This document shows, piece after piece, positions 28,326-36,262 of a stretch of 64,000 bases of DNA. The position numbers and the translations under genes are program-made. Positions within the stretch are counted from its first letter, which is position 1. Each line of letters starts with the position of its first letter. A model generated the notes under the pieces. The model worked only from the letters and a program-made list of their open reading frames with translations. It did no database searches and was not told where the DNA came from. The stretch lies in NCBI RefSeq assembly GCF_009857445.1, contig NZ_WWCN01000019.1, positions 1-64,000 on the forward strand, read 5' to 3'. This DNA comes from Duganella flavida. GTDB lineage: Bacteria; Pseudomonadota; Gammaproteobacteria; Burkholderiales; Burkholderiaceae_D.

Positions 28326-28949
<624 letters not shown>

Positions 28950-28958
28950 GGAGCAAAC

Positions 28959-29504
28959 ATGAAAAAAATCGCCGCCCTGACTTTGGCCTTGGTCAGCACC
29001 GCCGCCTTTGCCCACACCGGCACTGGTGCGCATTCGCATGGCTTCCTGTCCGGCTTCGCGCATCCATTCACCGGCCTCGATCACTTGCTGGCGATGCTGG
29101 CCGTGGGCGCATGGAGCGTACGCCAGCCGAACGCCAAATGGCTGCCGGCTACCTTCATCGGCATGCTGCTGGTGGGCGTGGCAACCGGCGCGGCCGGCTT
29201 CACGGTACCGGGACTGGAAACCGGCATCGCCCTGACGGTGGCGTTGATGGGGGTATTGCTGGCAGTAGCGGTACGCCTGCCGGCTGCAGCCAGCACGGTG
29301 ATGGTCGGCGTGTTCGCGCTCCTGCATGGTAACGCGCACGGTCACGAACTGCCGCAAGCGGCAAGCGCCGTCGGCCTGTTGGTGGCAAGCGCGCTGCTGG
29401 TCTACGGTGGGAAGCTGCTGGGCCGCGTCAGCCCGGCGCTGGCCGTGAAGGCCTCGGGTGCGGCAATCGCCGCCACCGGCGTGATGCTGGCGGCGACGGC
29501 TTAA
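28959..29504 (+). CDS. ureJ: HupE/UreJ-family nickel permease
   Basis: The 181-aa membrane protein has a signal peptide and then the conserved His-rich motif HSHGFLSGFAHPFTGLDHLL. About six hydrophobic helices and a second conserved segment (FALLHGNAHGHELP) follow. The family imports nickel (or cobalt) and often ends urease or hydrogenase operons. It lies 9 bp after ureG behind an AAGGAG site. It is convergent with the following acyltransferase gene, leaving only 6 bp between them. Confidence 0.94.
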   Translation: MKKIAALTLALVSTAAFAHTGTGAHSHGFLSGFAHPFTGLDHLLAMLAVGAWSVRQPNAKWLPATFIGMLLVGVATGAAGFTVPGLETGIALTVALMGVLLAVAVRLPAAASTVMVGVFALLHGNAHGHELPQAASAVGLLVASALLVYGGKLLGRVSPALAVKASGAAIAATGVMLAATA

Positions 29505-29510
29505 GAGGAC

Positions 29511-30128
29511 TTACTTGCGCTCGTCGCTGCGGCGTTCCTGCAGCACGATGGGCGCTTCGTTTTCCGGATGCAGGCCGCGATGGCCTTCATACACGGCGCG
29601 GATGGCAGCCATATCGGCTTCCTGGTCGCCGGTCAGGTACAGGTGGTCCACCAGGCCCAGCGTCTTGTTCGGATAATCAATGTACACGAGGCACAGCGGC
29701 ACCTTGGCTTCTAACGCCAGGTGATAGAAGCCGCTCTTCCAGTGCGGGCGATAGCCGCGCGTGGCTTCCGGCGTGATGCCGACCCAGTACCATTCAGCGG
29801 CGTTCATGCGTTCGGCCTGCGCGCGTATCATGCCTTGCGGCGCGCTGCGGTCGACCGGTTCACCACCGAGATAGCGGAACCAGCCACCCAGCGGCGACTT
29901 GAACAGCGAGTCCTTGGCCAGCCAGCGGAACGGCAGGTTCAGCGCCCACTTGCCGAACAGGCCGATCAGGAAATCCCAATTTGTGGTGTGCGGATAGACC
30001 ACCGCGATGCCGCGCGGGCCGGGCAGGGGACGGTACAGCATGCGCCAGCCGAACAGCTTCAGCACGCGCAGCGCCGTGCGCTGGCGCCAACCTGGCAGGG
30101 CTGCTACCTTCATTTCAAATTCATTCAT
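29511..30128 (-). CDS. Lysophospholipid acyltransferase-like protein
   Basis: The 205-aa protein has the PlsC-type HX4D catalytic motif (HTTNWD, His47-Asp52), a downstream GGEPVDR block and ITPEATRGYRPHWKSGFY, as in small 1-acyl-glycerol-phosphate acyltransferase homologues. It probably acylates a membrane lipid; the exact acceptor cannot be told. It lies divergent from the sigma-54 activator gene at 30270, with 141 bp between them. Confidence 0.85.
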   Translation of the reverse strand: MNEFEMKVAALPGWRQRTALRVLKLFGWRMLYRPLPGPRGIAVVYPHTTNWDFLIGLFGKWALNLPFRWLAKDSLFKSPLGGWFRYLGGEPVDRSAPQGMIRAQAERMNAAEWYWVGITPEATRGYRPHWKSGFYHLALEAKVPLCLVYIDYPNKTLGLVDHLYLTGDQEADMAAIRAVYEGHRGLHPENEAPIVLQERRSDERK

Positions 30129-30269
30129 CTCTCTACATCCCGTTTTTTTAATCTATTTGAAGTATTGACAGGTTGTTATTCACCTGTTCAAAAAAGCAGC
30201 GCGCATTCTATATTGGCCTCGCCGGTGGCACAAGCTTGAACTTTTCTCATCATTTCCCGTCCAATATGC

Positions 30270-31607
30270 ATGACGACGAAATCGATACTCTGCGTGGGCG
30301 TCGGCGTACCGCGTCTGCCGGCGGACTGGGAACTGATACAAGCAGCCACGCCGGCCGAAGCGCGCCGTCATTACAAGGCGCAGCCGTGCGCCGTCGGCCT
30401 ATTAATAGTGCAGGAGACAGACCGCAGCGAAGAGTTGCATGCCTTCCTCCTCGATCACTGGGACTTGCACTGGATTGTCGTGCTGCCGCCTGCTGCGCTG
30501 GATCTGCCCGTGTGGCGCCAACTGGTGCGGGACCACTGCATTGATTATCACACCGCACCGGCGGACAGTGAGCGGCTGCGCCATGCACTGGGGCACGCGT
30601 TTGGCATGGTGGCTTTGCGCCACGACGCCTCACCACCACGCGCGCGTGACGATGCCACGCTGACTGGCCAAAGCAGCGCCATCCTGCGTTTGCGGCGGCA
30701 AGTGGTGAAAGTGGCCTCAGCCAGCGCGCCGGTGCTGATTTGGGGCGAGAGTGGCAGCGGCAAGGAACTGGCGGCGCAAGCCGTGCATGCGCATTCGCCG
30801 CGCCGCAAGGGACCATTCGTGCCCATCAACTGCGGCGCGATTCCGGCTTCGCTGATTCAATCGGAATTGTTCGGCCACGAGCGCGGTGCTTTTACCGGGG
30901 CGGCGCGCGACAAGCGCGGCCTGATCGAAAGCGCGCAGGGCGGCTCTATCTTCCTCGATGAAATCGGCGATTTGCCGATGGAGCTGCAAGCCAATCTGCT
31001 GCGCTTCCTGCAGGAGAAGACCATCTACCGCGTCGGCGGCACGCGCAGCATAGCGGTCGATGCGCGCGTGATCGCCGCTTCCCACGTCAACCTGGCGCAG
31101 GCTGTGCAGCGCGGCGCCTTCCGCGAAGATTTGTACTACCGCCTCAACGTGCTGGCGCTGGATGTGCCGCCGCTGCGCGAGCGGCGCGACGACTTGCTGC
31201 CGCTGGCCGAACATTTTTTCCATGCCTTCGCCAGCGAGCGCGCGCCGCGCGTGCGCGGCTTCAGCAGCGGTGCCGCGCAAGCGATCCGCGATTACGACTG
31301 GCCCGGCAATGTGCGCGAGCTGATTAACCGCGTGCGCCGCGCCATGGTGATGGCGGAAGGCCGCCTGATCCAGCCGCTAGATCTTGGCTTGGGCGCGGCG
31401 GCGGCGTCCGCACCGCTACAACTGGACGACGCCCGTATCCGCGCCGAGCGCGACGCCATCGATGCCAGCTTGCTGCGCGCCGGCCGCAATATTACGCTGG
31501 CTGCGCGCGACCTCGGCGTCTCGCGCATGACGCTTTACCGCCTGCTGGCCAAGCATGGGATACCGGCGTCGTCGCGTGCAGGTTACACCGGCGGCCAGAG
31601 TGAATGA
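30270..31607 (+). CDS. Sigma-54-dependent enhancer-binding protein of the C39/fibre cluster
   Basis: The 445-aa activator has an atypical receiver-like N-domain (about 1-135), an AAA+ domain with GESGSGKE, the GAFTGA loop and FLDEIGDLP, and a Fis-type helix-turn-helix (ITLAARDLGVSRMTLYRLLA). It is a close paralogue of the activator at 937-2283, including the shared N-domain, so it also has the VpsR-like layout. It is upstream of and co-directional with the secreted subunit gene. The -24/-12 promoter and the inverted repeat lie between them, so it is the obvious activator of that operon. The signal it senses is unknown. Confidence 0.93.
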   Translation: MTTKSILCVGVGVPRLPADWELIQAATPAEARRHYKAQPCAVGLLIVQETDRSEELHAFLLDHWDLHWIVVLPPAALDLPVWRQLVRDHCIDYHTAPADSERLRHALGHAFGMVALRHDASPPRARDDATLTGQSSAILRLRRQVVKVASASAPVLIWGESGSGKELAAQAVHAHSPRRKGPFVPINCGAIPASLIQSELFGHERGAFTGAARDKRGLIESAQGGSIFLDEIGDLPMELQANLLRFLQEKTIYRVGGTRSIAVDARVIAASHVNLAQAVQRGAFREDLYYRLNVLALDVPPLRERRDDLLPLAEHFFHAFASERAPRVRGFSSGAAQAIRDYDWPGNVRELINRVRRAMVMAEGRLIQPLDLGLGAAAASAPLQLDDARIRAERDAIDASLLRAGRNITLAARDLGVSRMTLYRLLAKHGIPASSRAGYTGGQSE

Positions 31608-31617
31608 ACGGCGCGCT

Positions 31618-31633
31618 GTCACATGCGCGTGAC
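31618..31633. promoter_or_regulatory. Inverted repeat GTCAC-N6-GTGAC, candidate activator site (second locus)
   Basis: GTCAC-ATGCGC-GTGAC starts 10 bases beyond the activator stop codon and 76 bases before the -24 element. The arms and spacing are identical to those of the repeat at 913-928 beside the paralogous activator gene. Independent conservation at two loci supports a shared protein-binding site. Confidence 0.6.
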
Positions 31634-31709
31634 GAATCGCAGCAGCACGACGGCTGCATCAGCGCTGCTGCTGCCCGATAGTCCTTGCAGATCAAGACCT
31701 TGCCGCCGG

Positions 31710-31724
31710 TGGCACCAAGTTTGC
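31710..31724 (+). promoter_or_regulatory. Sigma-54 (-24/-12) promoter of the C39/fibre operon
   Basis: TGGCAC-CAAGT-TTGC matches the RpoN consensus. Its last base is 66 nt before the ATG at 31790, exactly as at the paralogous promoter 735-749. Upstream DNA holds the inverted repeat and the activator gene. Confidence 0.85.
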
Positions 31725-31789
31725 GAAAGAAGTAAGACCGGGGATAGGTTCCCCGGTCCCATCCCTCAAACTGTAAGGTAGGAGCAGCT

Positions 31790-32755
31790 ATGAAAAAAAC
31801 TCTAATCGGCGCGGTCATCGCATTGGCTTTCACGCAGGCTTACGCGCAGACGGCGACCACACAGAACGGTACCGGCGCCAGTGCCAACGATAGTTCCAGT
31901 GCCTCGCTGGACAGCAGCACCAAGAACGCGAACAGTAATAACAACAGCAGCGGAGCGGCGACGTCCAACGCGCTGGCAGGCGTGGCGGCCAATAACGGCG
32001 GCACGGCCACGTCGGCGTTCAGCAATTCGTACAACACCACCAGCGCCAATGCCACCAGCACGCTGAACGGTACGGTCGGCGGCAACACCGTCAGCGGTAT
32101 CGGCAATTACGTGGAGAACAACGGCAGCAGCACTGGCGGCGCGGCAGCAGGTGGGGTGGGTGGTAATGCTCGCGGCGGCCGGGCGGTGTCCAACGGCGGC
32201 TCGGGCGGCGAGGCTTATGGCGGCTCGGGTGGCGCCGGTAGTGCCGGCGGTAGCGCCAGCAACGGCAGCGCTTCCAATGGCTCGCCGTATGTGGGCGGGA
32301 CTTCTGGCGGTAACGGTGGCGGCGGCGGTGGTGCTGGCGGCGGTGCCAGCGCAGGCGATACCGGTGCGGCATCGGCCAACGGCGCAGCCGGCGCCAGTGG
32401 CGGTGCTGGCGCTTCCGGCACTGGTGGCACGGCCAGCAACGGCAACCCAAGCAACGGCAGCGCCACCGGTGGCGCTGGTGCGGCGGGCGGCGCAGGAGGA
32501 GGCGGTAGTAGCGGCGCAGGCGGGGCTACGGGCGCTAACACGGGAGGCATGGCTACCGGCGGCAATGGTGCTGGTGGTACTGGCGGTGCGAGTGGTGCGC
32601 TGTCGGTGGATGCTGGCACCTTCAACCTGTCCAACACCATGACCAGCGTCGGCCAGTCGGCGGCGGGCATCATGGCTGCGGCGCAGAACAGCGGCATGTC
32701 GTCGCTGATCCAGCAAAGCGTGAATGTGCAATCCAACCTGACCCTGGGTCACTAA
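31790..32755 (+). CDS. Gly/Ala/Ser/Asn-rich secreted protein, amyloid-like subunit
   Basis: The 321-aa protein has a signal peptide (MKKTLIGAVIALAFTQAYA) and an Asn/Ser/Thr-rich N-region with AANNGGTATSAFSNSYN. A roughly 170-residue Gly/Ala/Ser/Asn tract with GGxGG and SNG steps follows, then a non-repetitive C-terminus (about 270-321). That C-terminus ends with AAQNSGMSSLIQQSVNVQ, whose QNS-x4-LIQ pattern recurs in the two small proteins downstream. Composition and context resemble functional-amyloid subunits such as FapB/FapC, but I see no Fap repeat, so homology is not claimed. It is the first gene after an RpoN promoter and is followed by a strong hairpin, as expected for a highly expressed subunit. 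Confidence 0.88.
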   Translation: MKKTLIGAVIALAFTQAYAQTATTQNGTGASANDSSSASLDSSTKNANSNNNSSGAATSNALAGVAANNGGTATSAFSNSYNTTSANATSTLNGTVGGNTVSGIGNYVENNGSSTGGAAAGGVGGNARGGRAVSNGGSGGEAYGGSGGAGSAGGSASNGSASNGSPYVGGTSGGNGGGGGGAGGGASAGDTGAASANGAAGASGGAGASGTGGTASNGNPSNGSATGGAGAAGGAGGGGSSGAGGATGANTGGMATGGNGAGGTGGASGALSVDAGTFNLSNTMTSVGQSAAGIMAAAQNSGMSSLIQQSVNVQSNLTLGH

Positions 32756-32761
32756 TAAAAG

Positions 32762-32783
32762 GGCGGGACGCTTGCGTCCCGCC
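32762..32783 (+). terminator. GC-rich hairpin after the subunit gene (terminator or attenuator)
   Basis: A perfect 9-bp stem (GGCGGGACG / CGTCCCGCC) closed by a stable CUUG tetraloop begins 6 bases after the stop codon. It is followed by TTCTT and preceded by AAAA. It sits inside the operon, 21 bp before the next start, so partial termination or 3'-end mRNA protection could set a high subunit-to-accessory ratio. Confidence 0.7.
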
Positions 32784-32804
32784 TTCTTGAAAGGGAGGAC
32801 AGGT

Positions 32805-33089
32805 ATGCTCATCGCTTCCACCATCGTCGCCTTGATGCTGGCTTTCGACAGCGAGCCGGTAACGGATGAAAAACTCGCCACACTGCACGCCGGTACGGAT
32901 ACGGTGTCCAACGAGATGCGCGTGAACGGCACGGTCACGCAGAATAGTGCGTCGGACGTTGTCAGCGGCGCCAACACCATCAGCAGCGGGGCATTCAGCA
33001 ATGCATCCGGCTTGCCGGTGGCGATACAGAATTCCGGCTCCAACGTGCTGATACAAAACGCCACCATCATCAACATTCAAATGCAATGA
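32805..33089 (+). CDS. Small exported protein with double-glycine-like motif, fibre-cluster component
   Basis: The 94-aa protein starts at the ATG behind AGGGAGGA. Residues 1-14 are a short hydrophobic segment that may act as a signal or anchor. Residues 21-30, DEKLATLHAG, fit D-x2-L-x4-[AG]-G, reminiscent of the leader end cut by C39 peptidases. The C-terminus AIQNSGSNVLIQNATI carries the QNS-x4-LI[QR] motif shared with the genes on either side. Its stop overlaps the peptidase start by 4 bp (ATGA). A minor fibre subunit or nucleator is one possibility; the function is unknown. Confidence 0.82.
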   Translation: MLIASTIVALMLAFDSEPVTDEKLATLHAGTDTVSNEMRVNGTVTQNSASDVVSGANTISSGAFSNASGLPVAIQNSGSNVLIQNATIINIQMQ

Positions 33090-33745
33090 AGATCATCGCC
33101 TTGTTGATGCTGGCGTGTAGTGCCCACGCTGCCGAGCTGCCCGTGCCGAATGGCAGCTACACCTTGCACGTCACTAGCTTGAAGGAAGCGCGCTTCCGCT
33201 CCACTGTGCACCAGCAGTTTGATTTCAGCTGCGGTTCGGCGGCGGTGGCGACGCTACTCAGCTATCACTACAACACGCCGGTCTCGGAAGAGCAGGTGTT
33301 CAACGCCATGTACGCGCAGGGCGAGCAGCAGAAGATCCAGCACGAAGGCTTTTCGCTGCTGGACATGAAGCGCTACCTGGCGCAGCGCGGCTTTATCGCT
33401 GACGGCTATGTGCAGCCGCTGGACAAGCTGTCGGCGGCGGGCTTTCCCGCCATCGTGCGGCTGGTGGAAAACGGCTATCTCCATTTTGTCGTTATCAAAG
33501 GGGTGGACCAACAGCGCGTGCTGATCGGCGATCCGGCCGGCGGCACACGCGCCATGCGGCGTGACGCGTTCGAGGCCGCATGGCCGGACCGCCTGCTGTT
33601 CGTGATCCACAACTGGAACGGCAAACCACTCTTCAACCAGGCCAGCGATTGGAACGTAGCGCCGCGCGCGCCATTGGGCGAGGCCGTCAATCGTGCCAGC
33701 CTGACCGATATCACGCTGCCGAAAAACGGCAGCGGCAATTTCTGA
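33086..33745 (+). CDS. Periplasmic C39-family cysteine peptidase (FapD-like)
   Basis: The 219-aa protein has a signal peptide (about residues 1-16, MKIIALLMLACSAHAA) and one C39 domain. Candidate catalytic residues are Gln43/44 (oxyanion), Cys49 in FDFSCGSAAVA, His133 in GYLHFVVIKG and Asp149 in IGDPAGG. Bacteriocin C39 domains are cytoplasmic and fused to ABC transporters; this one is free-standing and exported, as in the Fap amyloid operon (FapD). Its neighbours carry double-glycine-like motifs, so they are the likely substrates. It is translationally coupled to the small gene upstream. Confidence 0.92.
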   Translation: MKIIALLMLACSAHAAELPVPNGSYTLHVTSLKEARFRSTVHQQFDFSCGSAAVATLLSYHYNTPVSEEQVFNAMYAQGEQQKIQHEGFSLLDMKRYLAQRGFIADGYVQPLDKLSAAGFPAIVRLVENGYLHFVVIKGVDQQRVLIGDPAGGTRAMRRDAFEAAWPDRLLFVIHNWNGKPLFNQASDWNVAPRAPLGEAVNRASLTDITLPKNGSGNF

Positions 33746-33759
33746 AAGGCGGTACCGCC

Positions 33760-34173
33760 ATGCGCAAGATGTTATCGATTATGCTGCTGGCCTGCGCCAC
33801 CGTTGCGGCGCAGGCCGACCCCACCGACGGCTGGAACGCGGTCGAGGACAGCCAGCTGGACGAGGCGCGCGGCGGTTTCGATGTCGGCAACGGCATGCTG
33901 GTGTCATTAGGTGTCGAACGTTTGGTTTCGATCAATGGCACTGTTGTAGCGAGTACCCATTTTTCCATCCCCGATATGACACAGTTGAGCGCTGCGGATG
34001 CACTGATGGCCAGCGATGCAATGGCCGCCGTGCTGGTGCAGAACAGTCTCAACGACCAGGCTATCCGCACCCAGACCACGATCAACACCACGGTCGCGAA
34101 TCTGGCGCTGCTGAAGGCCGTTAACTTTGAAAGCAGCCTGCGTGAAGCCTTGAATAGCGCAGTCGGCAAATAG
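33760..34173 (+). CDS. Small exported protein with RGG double-glycine motif, fibre-cluster component
   Basis: The 137-aa protein has a signal peptide (MRKMLSIMLLACATVAAQA) and then EDSQLDEARGGFD, in which residues 30-39 match D-x2-L-x4-GG, a plausible C39 cleavage site. The body has GMLVSLGVERLVSINGTVV, and residues near 105-115 (VQNSLNDQAIR) repeat the QNS-x4-[LA]-I-[QR] motif of its neighbours. The start follows AAAGGCGG. No known family is assigned with confidence. It is probably processed and displayed together with the fibre protein or acts as an assembly factor. Confidence 0.85.
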   Translation: MRKMLSIMLLACATVAAQADPTDGWNAVEDSQLDEARGGFDVGNGMLVSLGVERLVSINGTVVASTHFSIPDMTQLSAADALMASDAMAAVLVQNSLNDQAIRTQTTINTTVANLALLKAVNFESSLREALNSAVGK

Positions 34174-34183
34174 GGGGATGCAC

Positions 34184-35242
34184 ATGCAAGCAAAAGCAAT
34201 ATGGCTGACCGCAGCGATGCTGGCCAGTAGAATCGCCGTGGCTGAACCAGACCCAGTGGGCAACCCGCCGCAGCAGGATGGCCGTCCGCCAGCCGTGGCG
34301 CCGCTGTTCGAGCAGCCGGGCGTGCTGACGCCACGCGGCAAAATCGTGCTGGAGCCATCGATGCAGTTTGGCTATTCGTCCAGCAACCGCGTGGTGCTGG
34401 TGGGGTACACCATCATTCCGGCGCTGCTGATTGGCTTGGTCGACGTGCGCGAGGTCAAGCGCAATACGACTACGGCAGCGCTGACGGCGCGTTACGGCCT
34501 GAGCAACCGCGCCGAGCTGGAATTCAGGGTGCCGTATGTGTACCGCTCCGATTCCACCGTTAGCCGCGAGCTGTTCACCGGCACCGGCGTTGACCGCGTG
34601 TTCGAGACCAGCGGGCGCGGTGTCGGCGATGCAGAGCTGGCCTTGCGCTACCAGCTGAACGAGGGCGGCGCGGACAAGCCTTATTACGTCGCCGGGCTGC
34701 GTTTCAAATCGCGTACCGGCACCGATCCGTTCAGCGTGGTAACCGATTGCACCAAGCGTTGCGTCGGCCCTGACGCCACTGGCACCGGGCTGCCGCTGGA
34801 GCTGCCGACCGGCTCCGGCTTCTACGCGCTGCAACCGAGTTTGACGTGGCTGTACGCCAGCGATCCGGCTATCCTGTTCGGTACTGTGAGCTACCTGCAT
34901 AACTTCAAGCGCGACAACGTCAACCGGCAGGTGCTGGGCGGCGAGTTGGAACCGCTGGGGGCAATCGCGCCGGGCGGTGTGATCGGCTTTAACTTCGGGG
35001 TCGGCCTGGCGCTGAACGACAGGGCGCTGATCAGCTTTGGCTACGACCACAGCTCCATCGCGCGCACCAAGCAGAACGGCGTGCCTGTGGCGGGTTCGGT
35101 ACGCACGCAACTGGGCACGCTGCTGACCGGTTTCTCATACAGGATCAGCGACAAGCGCACACTCAACATCGCGGTGGGCGCCGGGTTGACGCGTGATACG
35201 CCGGACGTGCAACTGTCGTTCCGCTTGCCGGTCACGTTCTGA
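34184..35242 (+). CDS. Outer-membrane beta-barrel protein of the fibre cluster (transporter-like)
   Basis: The roughly 352-aa protein has a signal peptide and a Pro-rich spacer (DPVGNPPQQDGRPPA). A series of amphipathic strands follows, ending in a C-terminal Phe (LSFRLPVTF) as expected for BAM-inserted barrels. The sequence style is that of the COG4313/MetA-pathway transporter group. In the Fap system a barrel (FapF) secretes the subunits, and this gene is the natural equivalent, though homology to FapF is not shown. The ATG at 34184 has a better-spaced AGGGGG than the ATG at 34178. It is the last gene of the cluster. Confidence 0.82.
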   Translation: MQAKAIWLTAAMLASRIAVAEPDPVGNPPQQDGRPPAVAPLFEQPGVLTPRGKIVLEPSMQFGYSSSNRVVLVGYTIIPALLIGLVDVREVKRNTTTAALTARYGLSNRAELEFRVPYVYRSDSTVSRELFTGTGVDRVFETSGRGVGDAELALRYQLNEGGADKPYYVAGLRFKSRTGTDPFSVVTDCTKRCVGPDATGTGLPLELPTGSGFYALQPSLTWLYASDPAILFGTVSYLHNFKRDNVNRQVLGGELEPLGAIAPGGVIGFNFGVGLALNDRALISFGYDHSSIARTKQNGVPVAGSVRTQLGTLLTGFSYRISDKRTLNIAVGAGLTRDTPDVQLSFRLPVTF

Positions 35243-35301
35243 CGGAATTCTTGTATTTGCGGTATTGTAGTGCTCCTGATAATTTTCAAAATAGGGGAGT
35301 C

Positions 35302-36249
35302 ATGAGCAAACGTACTTTGACTGTCATTGCAGCGCTGTTGGCTGCGGCCACCACGGCGCAGGCGGCCGCGCCGATGGCGCGCTTCCAGGCCCCGGGCTTT
35401 TATCGCACCACGCTGGGCGACTTTGAAATCACGGTGCTGAACGATGGCACGCTGGACCTGCCTGTCGAGAAGCTGCTCAAACAGCCGGCCGAGAAGACCA
35501 ATGCGGCGCTGGCCAAATCGTTCCAGAGCAGCCCGCTGCAAACGTCGGTCAATGGCTTTCTGATTAATACCGGCAGCAAGCTGGTGCTGATCGATACCGG
35601 TGCCGCCAGCCTGTTCGGCCCGACACTGGGCCAACTGGTCGGCAATCTGAAAGCGGCCGGCTACAAGCCGGAGCAGGTGGACGAGATTTACATCAGCCAT
35701 ATGCACGGCGACCACGTCGGCGGGCTGGCCTCGAACGAGCAGCGGGTGTTCCCGAATGCGGTGGTGCGGGCTGGTAAGCTGGATGCGGACTACTATCTGA
35801 ACCAGGCCAATCTGGACAAGGCTTCGGCAGACGCCAAGGATAATTTCCAGGGACCGATGGTGTCGATCAATCCCTACGTCAAGGCGGGCAAGTTCCAGCC
35901 TATCGTGGCCAACAGCGAGCTGGTGCCGGGGATTAAGTCGTACTTCAATGGCGGGCATACGCCGGGCCACATCACCTATGTGGTGGAGAGCAAAGGACAG
36001 AAGCTGGTGCTGCTGGGCGACCTGCTGCACGTGCAGGCGGTACAGTTTGACGATCCGGGCGTGGGCATCCAGTTCGATACGGACAGCAAGATTGCGATTG
36101 CCGAACGCAAGGAAGCGTTTGCGGCGGCAGCCAAGGATGGTTACCTGATCGGCGCGCCGCATCTTTCCTTCCCTGCGCTGGGCCATGTGCGGACCAACGG
36201 CAAGGGCGGTTACGTGTTCGTCCCAGTGACGTACACGCAACCGCGCTAA
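35302..36249 (+). CDS. Exported MBL-fold metallo-hydrolase
   Basis: The 315-aa protein has a signal peptide (about residues 1-22, ending TAQAAA) and the metallo-beta-lactamase metal motif in YISHMHGDHVGGL. Further metal ligands are in NGGHTPGHITY and VLLGDLLH. The layout is that of periplasmic lactonase- or hydrolase-like MBL proteins (COG0491). The ATG at 35302 follows AGGGGAG. It begins 59 bp after the barrel gene, with an AT-rich gap, so it is probably a separate unit. Substrate unknown. Confidence 0.9.
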   Translation: MSKRTLTVIAALLAAATTAQAAAPMARFQAPGFYRTTLGDFEITVLNDGTLDLPVEKLLKQPAEKTNAALAKSFQSSPLQTSVNGFLINTGSKLVLIDTGAASLFGPTLGQLVGNLKAAGYKPEQVDEIYISHMHGDHVGGLASNEQRVFPNAVVRAGKLDADYYLNQANLDKASADAKDNFQGPMVSINPYVKAGKFQPIVANSELVPGIKSYFNGGHTPGHITYVVESKGQKLVLLGDLLHVQAVQFDDPGVGIQFDTDSKIAIAERKEAFAAAAKDGYLIGAPHLSFPALGHVRTNGKGGYVFVPVTYTQPR

Positions 36250-36262
36250 CTACGCTAAAGGC

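Noticed and set aside
30226..30240. TGGCAC followed by AAGCTTGAA upstream of the second activator gene
   Set aside because: The -24 part is good but the -12 GC is missing at the required spacing, so it is not called a sigma-54 promoter.
31802..33076. 424-aa and overlapping open frames on the minus strand
   Set aside because: Antisense to the fibre-cluster genes, which have signal peptides, ribosome sites and a promoter. The minus frames have only Ala/Thr/Arg monotony.
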